Assembly: GCA_017554335.1 (NCBI GenBank)
Contig: JAFZIO010000055.1
Location: 1-64,000 of the forward strand
DNA from: Bacteroidales bacterium
GTDB taxonomy: Bacteria > Bacteroidota > Bacteroidia > Bacteroidales > UBA932
Length of the DNA: 64,000 nt
Direction: 5' to 3'
Both the position numbers and the translations under genes were made by a program. Position 1 is the stretch's first letter, and each line of letters starts with the position of its first letter. Below, one piece after another: positions 35,583-45,983 of this stretch. Under the pieces are notes generated by a model. The model did no database searches. It was not told the origin of the DNA and saw only the letters and a list, made by a program, of their open reading frames with translations.

Positions 35583-37604
35583 ATGAAAACCAGATCATTC
35601 ATTATAGTAATCCTTGCTGCGGCTCTTACTGCCGTCTCTTGCGATTCCTACTTCGACATCAATACCAAGGATCAGGCGACCCTGGAGGATATAATGAGCC
35701 GGTCCACGGCAGTACGCCAGTATCTTGCGCACCTGTATGCCTATATTCCCAACGACGAGAACCTCCGTGCCAACGAAGGCGGCACCAGTCTGCGTTCAGA
35801 CGAGGCACTTCATGGCAAATCCCAGTGGGAGACCAACTGGTACAAGGTACGCCGCGGAGACTACAGTTCCGCCAGTTCCACCGATGTTGCCAGCGGCAAC
35901 TACTGGAAGAAGTATTACGAGGCCATCAACGAATGCACCACCTTCATAGAGAACCTGGTTTACGACAAGGAAGACTCCGAGAAACTAGTAAACTGCATGG
36001 AAGGTGAGGCCAGGTTCCTCCGGGCTTACTATTATTTCACCCTGTTCCGCCATTATGGTCCCGTCTTCATCTGGATGGACGAAGAGGGCAACCCTGTCCC
36101 TTCGGACCAGTCAATCACCGGAGAGAGCATAGACCGCAATACGGTAGAAGAGAACGTGAATTTCATGGTCAGGGAGCTTGACGCGGCCATTTCCCTCCTG
36201 CCCAACAACATTTCCGATGTAATTGCAGCCTACTCCAACATGGGTCGCGTTACAAAGGGAGCAGCCATGGCCCTCAAGACCAGGCTCCTGCTTTATGCCG
36301 CATCGCCCCTGTACAACGGGCAGAACGGTACCGGAATGTACAACGGCTTCAAGAACCACAAAGGCCAGGACCTGTTCCCTGCATACGATGCCTCAAAATG
36401 GGACAAGGTGCGTGACGCCGCAAAGGCCCTGATAGACTTGAATCAGTATTCCCTTGCACAGAAAGGAGATCCCGCGACATCTATACAGGACGCCGCTGCA
36501 TCTTACCAGAATGTATGGTTCGAAAACTGGAATACCAACCCTGAAATCATCTGGGGATGGTGGTACAGGCAGTGGGCGGAGGACTATCTGGGAACAATCG
36601 GAGGCGAAATCGCTTTCGCAGCCCCCTCGGGAGGACTTCTCTGCAGGCGCGGCTTCTCGCTCATCACCCCGTCCCTCAAACTCATAGACGCTTATCCCAT
36701 GGCGGAAACCGGCCGTTATCCGGTACTCGGATACGAGCAGACCAACGGCATGTACGATTATTCCCGCCCCATCGTGGACGACGCGTCCGGATACAAAGCA
36801 GAAGGCTGGACCGAGAACTATCAGCAGGTCATCGATGTAGACCCGTCATGGGCCAAGCCTTTCAAGGCTCACAACTCTACTGTGGGACGCGACGCCCGCT
36901 ACTATTCCAACTTCCTGCCGAACGGCTTCTGGTGGCCTTGCGAGCGTCCCATGGACGGCGACCCCCTCCGCTTCACCTGCTACAACAACGCAGACTGCAC
37001 CTCGCCTTATTCCGCAACGGAAGGATGCAACCGCGTAGGATTCGTATGGCGCCGCCTCTACAGGGCCGGGAACCAGCTCAAGGAAGACACCGACTACAGC
37101 AGCATACGCTATGTATTCCCCGCTTTCCGTCTGGCCGAAGTTTATCTGACTTATGCCGAAGCCTGCAACGAAATGACTTCCCGCAATGCCGACGAAGCCA
37201 TACGTTACATTGACATGGTTCGCGCGCGTTCGGGCCTGTGCAGCATACTTGTGGCGTATCCCGAGATTGACTTCTCCGGCGCCGGCGGCACTATCGGCAG
37301 CGTCACCAAGAGCGGCCAGGAATGGCTGCGTTGGATAATCCGCCAGGAAAGGATGTGCGAATTCGCATTCGAAGGCAGTCAGCGTCACTATGATGCAATC
37401 CGCACACTTTCAGCCGAGAAAGAGTACAACGTAGAAAACTGGACTCTCCACTTGACCGCAGATAATTACGAAGATTCTTACACCCGCGTAAGCTACGACT
37501 ACATAGGCGGACGCTCCAAGTTCCAGCAGAGGGACTATCTCTTCCCCTTCGGCTCCAAGCAATTGGCCGAAATGACCAACTTCACTCAGAACAAAGGCTG
37601 GTAA
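35583..37604 (+). CDS. SusD/RagB glycan-binding lipoprotein
   Basis: A 673-residue surface lipoprotein (lipobox TAVSC, Cys 20) with helical TPR-like repeats. FLRAYYYFTLFRHYG and RLAEVYLTYAEACNE are the conserved SusD helices, and RWIIRQERMCEFAFEG is the C-terminal signature. It pairs with the preceding SusC to capture glycan. It is longer than the usual 500-600 residues, with extra loops in the middle. Confidence 0.96.
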   Translation: MKTRSFIIVILAAALTAVSCDSYFDINTKDQATLEDIMSRSTAVRQYLAHLYAYIPNDENLRANEGGTSLRSDEALHGKSQWETNWYKVRRGDYSSASSTDVASGNYWKKYYEAINECTTFIENLVYDKEDSEKLVNCMEGEARFLRAYYYFTLFRHYGPVFIWMDEEGNPVPSDQSITGESIDRNTVEENVNFMVRELDAAISLLPNNISDVIAAYSNMGRVTKGAAMALKTRLLLYAASPLYNGQNGTGMYNGFKNHKGQDLFPAYDASKWDKVRDAAKALIDLNQYSLAQKGDPATSIQDAAASYQNVWFENWNTNPEIIWGWWYRQWAEDYLGTIGGEIAFAAPSGGLLCRRGFSLITPSLKLIDAYPMAETGRYPVLGYEQTNGMYDYSRPIVDDASGYKAEGWTENYQQVIDVDPSWAKPFKAHNSTVGRDARYYSNFLPNGFWWPCERPMDGDPLRFTCYNNADCTSPYSATEGCNRVGFVWRRLYRAGNQLKEDTDYSSIRYVFPAFRLAEVYLTYAEACNEMTSRNADEAIRYIDMVRARSGLCSILVAYPEIDFSGAGGTIGSVTKSGQEWLRWIIRQERMCEFAFEGSQRHYDAIRTLSAEKEYNVENWTLHLTADNYEDSYTRVSYDYIGGRSKFQQRDYLFPFGSKQLAEMTNFTQNKGW

Positions 37605-37608
37605 TACT

Positions 37609-39627
37609 ATGAATATGAAAAAGTTAACTATACTTACCGCCATTCTCGCACTGCTCACGGCCTGCTTTCCCGATGACCGCGAGAACAACATGGTGCCGGA
37701 TTCATTCGGAGTCTCAGGAGCCGAACTCCTGACCCAGGCTTCCGTTCATACCGGCAGTTTCACCATAGGAGTAGCCAAGAACGGAAAGGGCAAGACAGCA
37801 GCCAGCGTGTCACTTAGCCTGGACGCTCCGGAAGCTGCAGCCGCCTTGAAAGCATGGAATGAAGAAAACGGAACTGAATACAAAGCCATTCCCGCTTCCA
37901 TGTTCCATCTGGACAACACCGTTCTGGACTATGCCGCCGAAGACGTCGTGCATACAGCAGCACTCACATGGGACCCTATACAGCTTGCCGAATACGTCGG
38001 AGAAAGCAGGGATTATGTGCTGCCTGTAAGCATCAGCCCGACAGGAAATGACGTGGAAGTTAATCCGGACAGGCAGGTCCTGATCATCAACTTGCTCAGA
38101 ACTTCCATCTCCGTGGCGCAGAAGAGCTTTACCCGCGTTATCGACCGTAAGAAGGTGGAGCCGGACGCAGAAGGCAACCAGCCCGAGCTGAAAGAGACCC
38201 TCATAGTTGACCTCAAGCTCGACAACAGCATACGCGGAGGCGGTATCAGCTTCCCGGTCAAGATTGAAAACAGTCTCATAGACGAGTTCAACAAGGGCCA
38301 GGAAGAGATCTACCAGGCAGCTCCCGACGGCCTGGTCACCATCCTCACCCCCACTGTAAGCATACCTGAGGGCGGCGAATCCGCCACCTTCCGTGTAGAG
38401 CTTGACAAATCCAAACTTCTTAAGGGCGGAGTACTGGAGGCCTTCCCCAACTACGTTATCCCGGTTACAATCAACACCGGAGCCATGGAGTCTACCCTCA
38501 ACGGCAAGGACTTCCAGCTTAAGGGACTGAATTACGGAGAAATCGTAACCTACATAACAGTTACGTACCTGGAGCTTAAGCCGGGTCTTTCCGTAACCCG
38601 CGAGTGGGGATTGTTCTCATCGGCCGCCGGTCCCTGGAGCTCCTTCATCAGCGGTTTTACCGCAGGAGCAGACCGTAACGTTGCAGTCGACGACAACTAT
38701 ATCTACGTGGCCGAGACCAACAAGACCAAGAACATCTGGGCCATCAGCCGTACCGACCCCGGGAACTACAAGAAACTTCCCGTAGGCACAGTCGTCGACG
38801 ATGGAATATTCTACGTCAGCTGCCCGCGCATCATCAAGAATACCAACCCCGACATCAACGGAGGAAAGGATGTCCTGGCAGTTTCCAGCATGACGGAAGG
38901 TGATCCCAGGTTGTACCTGTACACCAACGGAATCGACAAAGATCCGGTGGTGGTCAAGCTGACCACATGGGCGTCCAGACGTCTGGGAGACACATGGACC
39001 TACTGGGGCAGCCTGCAGGAAGGCATACTGTTCTTCAAGGACTTCAACTCCGCCCAGGGTACCGTAACGTTCAAGATTGCCGGCCTGCCTACAAAGGGCG
39101 AATGGTATCTTGTCGGACGCATCGTGGCGCCTGCGGCGACTGGAGCCGGTGCCTATTTCCCGTTCCCGAACAACATCAACGAGGGTGTCTGTTCAATCCG
39201 TGGAGGAGAAACGGCATGGCTTACAAAGGCGTCTAAAGACCTCATGAAACTCGAAGGCGCCGACAACGCTCCTACCCTCACGGAACTGAGCGGGTATTAC
39301 GCCGATACAGCATTCCGCTACTTCGAACTCGGAGGCAAGCGCTACGTTGCCTATACAAGGCAGGTAAGCGCTTCCGACGGCCGCCTGTTCATACTTGAAG
39401 GTACGCCGGAGCAATCCTGGTCCGATATCATTCTCGAGCGCAACGTAATCTACCAGGCCGCCATCCAGGAGGATGCGGAGAACCAGGAAGAATACGGCGT
39501 CTCCCCCATAGCTTCCGGCAACAGTGGCATGGACCTTGATGCCAGGATGACTGGCGGTGACGTGTACATCGCCGTGATTAAACAGAACGTAGGCCTTAGC
39601 CTCTTCCACCTGAGCTACAGCGATTAA
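37609..39627 (+). CDS. DUF1735 surface lipoprotein with C-terminal propeller-like domain
   Basis: A 672-residue lipoprotein (lipobox LLTAC). The first 340 residues hold two beta-sandwich modules of the DUF1735 type (LKAWNEENGTEYK is the tell-tale region). From about 345 on, repeats such as RNVAVDDNYIYVAE, CPRIIKNTNPDINGGKDVL and LYLYTNGID suggest a propeller. This half is clearly paralogous to that of the lipoprotein at 49343. In the SusE/F position, so probably a glycan-binding protein. Confidence 0.8.
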   Translation: MNMKKLTILTAILALLTACFPDDRENNMVPDSFGVSGAELLTQASVHTGSFTIGVAKNGKGKTAASVSLSLDAPEAAAALKAWNEENGTEYKAIPASMFHLDNTVLDYAAEDVVHTAALTWDPIQLAEYVGESRDYVLPVSISPTGNDVEVNPDRQVLIINLLRTSISVAQKSFTRVIDRKKVEPDAEGNQPELKETLIVDLKLDNSIRGGGISFPVKIENSLIDEFNKGQEEIYQAAPDGLVTILTPTVSIPEGGESATFRVELDKSKLLKGGVLEAFPNYVIPVTINTGAMESTLNGKDFQLKGLNYGEIVTYITVTYLELKPGLSVTREWGLFSSAAGPWSSFISGFTAGADRNVAVDDNYIYVAETNKTKNIWAISRTDPGNYKKLPVGTVVDDGIFYVSCPRIIKNTNPDINGGKDVLAVSSMTEGDPRLYLYTNGIDKDPVVVKLTTWASRRLGDTWTYWGSLQEGILFFKDFNSAQGTVTFKIAGLPTKGEWYLVGRIVAPAATGAGAYFPFPNNINEGVCSIRGGETAWLTKASKDLMKLEGADNAPTLTELSGYYADTAFRYFELGGKRYVAYTRQVSASDGRLFILEGTPEQSWSDIILERNVIYQAAIQEDAENQEEYGVSPIASGNSGMDLDARMTGGDVYIAVIKQNVGLSLFHLSYSD

Positions 39628-41207
39628 TGAAACTGCTGCGCGGCATAGCGGTATTCGTGCTTGTCCTGCTTGCTTCCTGCGAACAGGACAAGCCGGATAC
39701 CGTGTATAAGCCGGCAGTACGCGCAGAACTCACGGCCACCGGTTCGGGACGGGCCAGTTTCAGCATCAGCACCGTAGAGGCGGCTTACGTCCGATACGGA
39801 TGCGGCACGGACGAGGCTCCGGAATTCGACAGCCGGTTGGAAACCGGGACTCTGCTTCCTGCAAGCCTGACGCTGGAGATCAATGGCCTTCAGGCAGGGA
39901 CGGACTACCACCTGCGCCTTCAGGGAATCGGTCCCGGAGGAGAGGAAGGCTCCGTTGTCACGCTTGTATTCCGCACCACAGATGCCCCAGGCACACTTTA
40001 TCCGTGGGAAAAGACCCGCACAGGCATCCCCATACCGGCGGACATGACCCTCATACCGGGTCCCAGCTCTCACCGTAGCCCGCTTGCCTGGGACAAAGAG
40101 CGCTGGAGCACTCACGTAAGTTATACAGACGAAGCAGGAGCCGAGCATTGGCTGTTCGACTCCTTCCTGCTTATCGAGGGGCAGCAGACCGACGTGTACG
40201 GCAGCAGCGGCTACACCTACGTGCTTACGGAATCGAGTGTGCCGTCGGCCCCGAAAGAGCTTTGGCAGCAGTTGTTGGACTTCTGGTTCTACGGAGGCAC
40301 CTTCCAGTGGCAGGAGAGCTACTGGGGCAACGGCATCGACAGCTTCGGACGCTGGTACACCGGCCGGATGGTCAGTCCGCCGCCGTCATTTTCCGACGGC
40401 CAGCTGGCAGCACTCGACGCATGTATAAGGGAAACGGCCGCCCGTATCGGTACACCGCCGCATAAGCGCTACATCATCATGGGCCTGCCGGAACCGATAT
40501 ATTTCCAGAATTACATAGCTTCCATTTCCAACCCTTCATCCGGAAACACCCGTTATTGGGGAAGCATAGGCGGCGAAGAGATGGATTTTTCCAAGCTGGA
40601 CGACAGGATACGTGCTTGCAAGTGGTTCATAGATGCAACCCGGGCGGCTTTCGCCCGCAAAAACTACGACTACATCGAGTTGCTTGGGTTTTACATTCTC
40701 CCGGAAGTTCTGAGCACTACTTGGAGGCCACAATACAAGAAATACGACGAACTATGGCCTGCCATTGCCGAATACCTCCACGGATGCAACGAAGGTTTGT
40801 TCTGGATTCCATACAACATGGCCGACGGGTATAAGAAATGGAAGGATTTCGGCATAGACATGGCTTACATGCAGCCCAACTACTATTGGGACGAAGAAGG
40901 CAAGAATCCTATGTCCCCTACTTTCTCCGAGATCAACAGACTCGGCATGGGTCTGGAACTGGAGTTCGAGTATTCCATGGTGGAGGGTGTAAACGGAGCA
41001 TCATCGGCTCAGAAGTACCGGGCCAGGTTCGATGAATACCTGCAGTGGGCCAAGAGCAGCGGCGTTTACGGAACCCGCCCCCTGGCTCTGTATTCCGGTA
41101 CAGACGCCATGCATCAGCTTGCTGTTTCCAACGCTCAAGGCGACAAGGAAATGTACCACAAGCTCTGCCGCTTTATATGTAATAGCCCGTTGCGCGCAAA
41201 CCGTTGA
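39627..41207 (+). CDS. DUF4855 lipoprotein, putative glycosidase
   Basis: A 526-residue lipoprotein (lipobox LLASC) with a fibronectin-like module (about 25-120, ending TDYHLRLQGI) and a DUF4855 domain (about 130-520), seen in LLIEGQQTD, YIIMGLPEPI, YIELLGFYILPE and LFWIPYNMADGYKKW. DUF4855 proteins look like TIM-barrel glycosidases but their activity is not established as far as I know. Its start overlaps the previous stop. The same domain opens the next protein. Confidence 0.75.
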   Translation: MKLLRGIAVFVLVLLASCEQDKPDTVYKPAVRAELTATGSGRASFSISTVEAAYVRYGCGTDEAPEFDSRLETGTLLPASLTLEINGLQAGTDYHLRLQGIGPGGEEGSVVTLVFRTTDAPGTLYPWEKTRTGIPIPADMTLIPGPSSHRSPLAWDKERWSTHVSYTDEAGAEHWLFDSFLLIEGQQTDVYGSSGYTYVLTESSVPSAPKELWQQLLDFWFYGGTFQWQESYWGNGIDSFGRWYTGRMVSPPPSFSDGQLAALDACIRETAARIGTPPHKRYIIMGLPEPIYFQNYIASISNPSSGNTRYWGSIGGEEMDFSKLDDRIRACKWFIDATRAAFARKNYDYIELLGFYILPEVLSTTWRPQYKKYDELWPAIAEYLHGCNEGLFWIPYNMADGYKKWKDFGIDMAYMQPNYYWDEEGKNPMSPTFSEINRLGMGLELEFEYSMVEGVNGASSAQKYRARFDEYLQWAKSSGVYGTRPLALYSGTDAMHQLAVSNAQGDKEMYHKLCRFICNSPLRANR

Positions 41208-41228
41208 TTATTAATTTTTTATTAAATC

Positions 41229-41254
41229 CAAGTGCGGGCATTTTCCCCCACTTG
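41229..41254 (+). promoter_or_regulatory. Hairpin before the DUF4855-DUF6259 gene
   Basis: CAAGTG (41229-41234) pairs with CACTTG (41249-41254), with further G-C pairing inside, ending 2 bp before the start codon. It could hold back translation initiation or act as an RNA processing site. It is not a terminator, since no T-tract follows. Confidence 0.5.
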
Positions 41255-41256
41255 AC

Positions 41257-44200
41257 ATGAATAAGGTTTTGAAAAACAAAGTTTTACATTTTACGCTGAT
41301 ACTGCTGCTGGCCACGTGCTGCAGCGCAAAGCCGACCGTTACTGAACCACCGGTGCTGCAGGACCTGGACCTGGTGGGCTACTGGCACAGGGACACCCAG
41401 GTCTGGGATGCGGAACGATTCGGGCCGCACGTGAGCTGGAAGGCTCCGGACGGGAGCGAGCAGTGGCTCTTCAGCGCATTCCTTTTCCTGGAAGGCTACG
41501 ACAAGGTGCACGACAAGACGTTCGTCCTGGCACCGGAGGGCGTTTCCGCAGGCAAGGCGGAATGGGAATACCAGCTGGACATCTGGCTGGGGCAGGAAGG
41601 CAGCGTGGCGCAGCTGGACAAGGCATGCGCAAGCACCGCCTCCCGTATCGGGGACCCTCCCTGCAAGCGCCAGGTGGTTATCGGCATCCCCGACCCCATA
41701 ATGTTCGAGAAGTTCTACGACAAGCACTCCGCCACTGATTATTGGGGCGACGGACTAGACTTCGCGGACGTGCAGAACCGTATCAAGGCTTACCAGTGGT
41801 ACATAGACGAGGTCAGGGCACGCTTCAGCTCCCTTAATCTCAAGTACCTCAACCTGGCCGGCTTCTACATCTGCTCGGAAGAGATCTACCTGCCCTACGA
41901 CATAGACGTGAACTGCCGCTACAAGAACTGGGATGAAATAATTCCCGCAGTCGCGGAGTATTGCCACGCAGCATCGCAGGGCCTGTACTGGATACCCTAC
42001 CACATCGCTCCGGGCTACCAGTACTGGAAAGATCTGGGCTTCGACCAGGCGTGGATGCAGCCAAACTGGTACTGGGACCTGAGGAACGAAGGGCGCCACC
42101 CCTTCAACACAACCATTGCCGCAATACGTTATGCCGACATGAGCGGAATGGAGCTGGAGTTCGAATACTCCTGCGTGGCTGCGGAGATGAAGGGCGGCAA
42201 AATGGGCCCCGACAGCGACGGGAAGCTCACTTTTACCGAGGCCGACGTGCCGGCACTGAAGGAAAGGGTCCGCCGGTACATGCAGGAATTCAAGGACGCC
42301 GACTTCTACGGCAGGCGATCCATCGCGCTGTACAGCGGCAGCAACGCCCTCACCCAGCTCGCCACCTCCCCCGTAGCGGAAGACCGTGAGCTCTATGACG
42401 ACATCTGCCGTTTCATACTGGGCAACAAGGAGGATCTTCCCAGGACGGAATTTGAAGTAGACGCCGGCGGACGCCTGCAGAAGCTGAGCTTCGGCGGACG
42501 GAATTATGCCGGCGGCGCCCCTCTGTGGCGACTTTACTACAACACCCCCGACCGCAAGGAAATAGAAATCAGCGGCGCCGACTGCACTCCGGTCGTAAGT
42601 GCCCGTGAGGACACCCTGCTGCTCGACTACAGCAGGATAGGCGGCAAGAACTTCGACCTCCACCTGAAAATATGGACCGAAGGCGCGATGGTGCGATTCG
42701 GAGCCACGGTGGAGAACCGCGAGCCGCATACCATCATCCGAGAGCTGCAGTACCCCCTCATCGGCAGTCTGCAGCTTCCTGAAGGCTACAAGCTGCTTAC
42801 CACGCACACCGGCGGACAGATATTCGACGACCCCGTGGCCACGATTGCCAACGTCAGCACCAGGGCGCTCTACATGACGCCGGCGCAGAAGTTCCGCCAG
42901 TACGACCTGCAGTACCCCCGCAACGCCGCCTCCAACTGCTTCGCCTTCGTCGGCGGGAAGGACGGCCTGTATTTCGGTTCGCACGATACCAGCCTGCAGC
43001 AGACCTGGCATGGCCTGAGGGCGTATCCGGACGAAGGAACCATCGGCCATCAGACACAAGACTTCAAGCACCTCGAGGCAGGATTCTACCGTTACCCCAA
43101 CGCCATGTACGGCGACAGCTGGAGCAACGACGCAAGCGTAGTGGTGCCCTACGAAGGCGACTGGACCGTCACGAGCCGCATCTACCGCCGCTGGGCCGAC
43201 GAATGGTGGCACCACGAGGCCGTCCCCAAGTGGGTGCAGGACATGACAGGCTGGCAGCGCATCATCTTCAAGCATCAGTACGGCGAGTACCTGCGCAGCT
43301 ACTCCGACCTCCCCGGGCGAATAGCCGAAGCGGGAGAATCGGTGGGCTGCAACGCGGTGCTGGCCTTCGGCTGGTGGAAAGAGGGCATGGACAACGGCTA
43401 CCCAAACTACACCGTAGATGACACCCAGGGCGGCGACGAAGCTTGGAAAGCCGCCATCAAGCAATACCGCGACAAAGGCAACCGCCTTCTGCTCTACTAC
43501 AACGGCAGGCTCATAGACGTAGAAAGCAAATTCTACCGCAGCGGCGCCGGCTCCAAAGTTGCCAACAAAGACAACACCGGACGCGAGTTCACCGAGCACT
43601 ATAAGTTTACCGGAGAAGGAACGACCCTCGGATACTACGATTCCCGCACTTTCGTAATTGCCGACATGAGCAAGCGCGAATGGCGCAAACAGCTCATTCA
43701 GTGGGCCGACAGGGCCATGAGCTATGGCGCCGACGCGGTGTTCTACGACCAGCTGGGCGTGGCTGAAGAGTTCCCCAACTGGAATCTCAGCCGCGAATAT
43801 CCCGTACAGGACATCTTCACCGGCCGCTACAAGGCCGAGGCCCTCAAGGAAATCCGCGACCACATAAAGGCCCGTGACCCGGAATTCGCCCTCGGCACCG
43901 AATGGCTGAGCGACTGCACCAGCCAGTTCTGCGACTTCGTGCACATAGTGGAATTCACCGCCCTGCCGGAGAGTTTCCCCGAATGGTTCCGTTACACCTT
44001 CCCCGAGGTAGTCTGGAGCGACCGCTGCGTACGCGACGACAACGACGTGCCGCGCCGCGTGAACAATACCCTCCTGAAAGGCCTGCGTAACGACATAGAA
44101 GTCTTCCGCTGCCGCGGCCTCATAGACGAAACCCCTGTGTACCAGGCACACCTGGCCAAGGTAAACGCGATACGCCACGACTTCCCCGAGCTGCTGCTTG

Positions 44201-44448
44201 AGGGCCGCTACACCGCCACCGACGGCTTCTCCTGCAGCAATGCAGGCATAGTCGCCCGCAGCTACTGCAACGGCGACAGCATGGCCGTCGTTGCCACCTC
44301 CCTTAAAGATGGCAAGCAGTCGGGGCTGATAGACGTTCCCGGTTACAAACTCAAAGACTCCAGGACTATCGGAGGAGCCTCTGTCAAGGGCAACGCCGTC
44401 AGTCTGGGACAGAACGATGTTGCCGTTTTGATATTCGAAAAACAATGA
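41257..44448 (+). CDS. Two-domain putative glycosidase: DUF4855 fused to DUF6259
   Basis: A 1063-residue exported protein, possibly a lipoprotein (ATCCSA). Residues about 35-390 repeat the DUF4855 domain of the preceding gene (IGIPDPIMFEKFY, YLNLAGFYICSEE, LYWIPYHIAPGYQYW). Residues about 395-1063 match DUF6259-type proteins: a beta-sandwich (FEVDAGGRLQKLSFGG) followed by a TIM barrel (AFGWWKEGMDNGYPNY, DAVFYDQLG, GTEWLSDC). Asp and Glu residues in the last two motifs are reasonable catalytic candidates. Neither domain has an activity I can name, so this is a candidate for a new glycosidase. Confidence 0.75.
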   Translation: MNKVLKNKVLHFTLILLLATCCSAKPTVTEPPVLQDLDLVGYWHRDTQVWDAERFGPHVSWKAPDGSEQWLFSAFLFLEGYDKVHDKTFVLAPEGVSAGKAEWEYQLDIWLGQEGSVAQLDKACASTASRIGDPPCKRQVVIGIPDPIMFEKFYDKHSATDYWGDGLDFADVQNRIKAYQWYIDEVRARFSSLNLKYLNLAGFYICSEEIYLPYDIDVNCRYKNWDEIIPAVAEYCHAASQGLYWIPYHIAPGYQYWKDLGFDQAWMQPNWYWDLRNEGRHPFNTTIAAIRYADMSGMELEFEYSCVAAEMKGGKMGPDSDGKLTFTEADVPALKERVRRYMQEFKDADFYGRRSIALYSGSNALTQLATSPVAEDRELYDDICRFILGNKEDLPRTEFEVDAGGRLQKLSFGGRNYAGGAPLWRLYYNTPDRKEIEISGADCTPVVSAREDTLLLDYSRIGGKNFDLHLKIWTEGAMVRFGATVENREPHTIIRELQYPLIGSLQLPEGYKLLTTHTGGQIFDDPVATIANVSTRALYMTPAQKFRQYDLQYPRNAASNCFAFVGGKDGLYFGSHDTSLQQTWHGLRAYPDEGTIGHQTQDFKHLEAGFYRYPNAMYGDSWSNDASVVVPYEGDWTVTSRIYRRWADEWWHHEAVPKWVQDMTGWQRIIFKHQYGEYLRSYSDLPGRIAEAGESVGCNAVLAFGWWKEGMDNGYPNYTVDDTQGGDEAWKAAIKQYRDKGNRLLLYYNGRLIDVESKFYRSGAGSKVANKDNTGREFTEHYKFTGEGTTLGYYDSRTFVIADMSKREWRKQLIQWADRAMSYGADAVFYDQLGVAEEFPNWNLSREYPVQDIFTGRYKAEALKEIRDHIKARDPEFALGTEWLSDCTSQFCDFVHIVEFTALPESFPEWFRYTFPEVVWSDRCVRDDNDVPRRVNNTLLKGLRNDIEVFRCRGLIDETPVYQAHLAKVNAIRHDFPELLLEGRYTATDGFSCSNAGIVARSYCNGDSMAVVATSLKDGKQSGLIDVPGYKLKDSRTIGGASVKGNAVSLGQNDVAVLIFEKQ

Positions 44449-45983
44449 TGCGAAAACTGCTCATATCGCTGGCCTGCTGCTTTGTATTCTGCGCCGCCAA
44501 TGGCGCAGGGCCGCAGCTCATACCTGCGCCGGTAAGCTATACCCCCATGCAAGGCAGCTGCATGAACAAGAACAACGTACTGGTGGAAGTGGCTCTCCCC
44601 GGCTTCCTGAAAGACGTACTCAAGATGCCCATGTTCATGCGCGAAGAGGCCTACCGCCTGACCATCAAGTCCAGCGGAATCAAGATAGAGGCGCTCACAC
44701 AGACAGGAGTCTACCGGGCAAAAACCACCCTGGAGCAGCTTAAAGCCGCCGGTGGGCCCCTCCCCTGCTGCGTCATCTTCGACTACCCGCGTTTCCGCCA
44801 CCGCGGAATGATGATAGACGAGTCCCGCAGCTTCAAGGGGCTGGAATTCCTGAAGAAGCAGGTGGACGCCATGGCCCTGCTGAAGCTGAACGTGCTGCAC
44901 CTGCATCTGACTGATGCGGCCGGATGGAGGATAGAGGTGCCCGGTTATCCCGTGCTTACCGACTCCGTAGCCTGGCGCATAGGCAAGAGCTACTTCGACT
45001 GGGAAAAGGCCGGTTACCCCTTTGCCAGCGCCCGCAACCCCCAGGCATACGGCGGCTATTACACGGCCGGCGAGCTCAAGGAGCTGGTAGCATACGCCAA
45101 GGCCCGCCACATCACTATCATACCGGAAATCGAGATGCCCGGCCACAGCATGGAGGTCAACAGAGCATACCCCGAACTCGCCTGCGTAGACGAGAGCGGG
45201 AGGCAGCACAATTTCGCCTGGGACCTCTGCCCCGGCAACGAGGGCACCTTCAAGCTTATCAAGGCAGTACTGGACCAGGTGATGGACATCTTCCCCTCCA
45301 AATTCATCCACATAGGCGGCGACGAAGCGGTCATGAAAGACTGGCCGGTTTGCGTAAACTGCCGCAGGCGCATGCAGGAAGAGGGCTACACCGACATCCG
45401 CCAGCTGCAGGGCTACCTGATGCGGAGGGTGGAGGCATACCTGCTGGAGCATGGCCGAAGGGCCATCGGATGGGACGAGATACTGGACAGCGGCATGAGC
45501 AAAGACGCCGTCATAATGTCCTGGAGGGGCATTTCCGGCGGAGAGAAGGGCTCGGCCGCAGGTTACGACGTTATCCTGTCCCCCAGCACCCACTGCTACC
45601 TGAATTATTATCAGGACCTTATCCGCAAGGAGCCGGCAGCCTGCGGGGAACTGGTCTCGCTGCGCTTCTGCTACGGCTACGAGCCGCTTACGCCCGCCAT
45701 GGACGCCGACCACATTCTGGGCCTTCAAGGCAACCTCTGGTGCGAATACATCCCCACTCCCGAGCATGCGGAATACATGCTGTATCCGCGAATGTTCGCA
45801 ATTGCCGAAACCGGATGGAGTCCGGCGGCCAGGAAGGATTTCTTTGATTTCCGCAACAGGGCATACTGGCTTTGCGGCATACTTCACGACCGCGGTTACA
45901 GGACTTTCGACCTGGACGGCGAATCAGAACTGGCCCGCAGCGGCTATCAGCGTTTCGAACAATTAGAAGCAAGCAAGAAATGA
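44445..45983 (+). CDS. GH20 beta-N-acetylhexosaminidase
   Basis: A 512-residue exported enzyme (signal peptide FVFCAANGAG). It has a small N-terminal GH20b domain and a TIM barrel (from about 115): RFRHRGMMIDESR, LHLHLTD, IPEIEMPGHS, and HIGGDEA with the Asp293-Glu294 pair of substrate-assisted catalysis. It removes terminal beta-GlcNAc or beta-GalNAc. ATGA-type overlap with the previous stop and with the regulator start. Confidence 0.95.
   Translation: MMRKLLISLACCFVFCAANGAGPQLIPAPVSYTPMQGSCMNKNNVLVEVALPGFLKDVLKMPMFMREEAYRLTIKSSGIKIEALTQTGVYRAKTTLEQLKAAGGPLPCCVIFDYPRFRHRGMMIDESRSFKGLEFLKKQVDAMALLKLNVLHLHLTDAAGWRIEVPGYPVLTDSVAWRIGKSYFDWEKAGYPFASARNPQAYGGYYTAGELKELVAYAKARHITIIPEIEMPGHSMEVNRAYPELACVDESGRQHNFAWDLCPGNEGTFKLIKAVLDQVMDIFPSKFIHIGGDEAVMKDWPVCVNCRRRMQEEGYTDIRQLQGYLMRRVEAYLLEHGRRAIGWDEILDSGMSKDAVIMSWRGISGGEKGSAAGYDVILSPSTHCYLNYYQDLIRKEPAACGELVSLRFCYGYEPLTPAMDADHILGLQGNLWCEYIPTPEHAEYMLYPRMFAIAETGWSPAARKDFFDFRNRAYWLCGILHDRGYRTFDLDGESELARSGYQRFEQLEASKK

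Noticed and set aside
41755..44445. 896-residue minus-strand frame
   Set aside because: Antisense shadow of the DUF4855-DUF6259 gene, with low-complexity Val/Ala/Gly composition.
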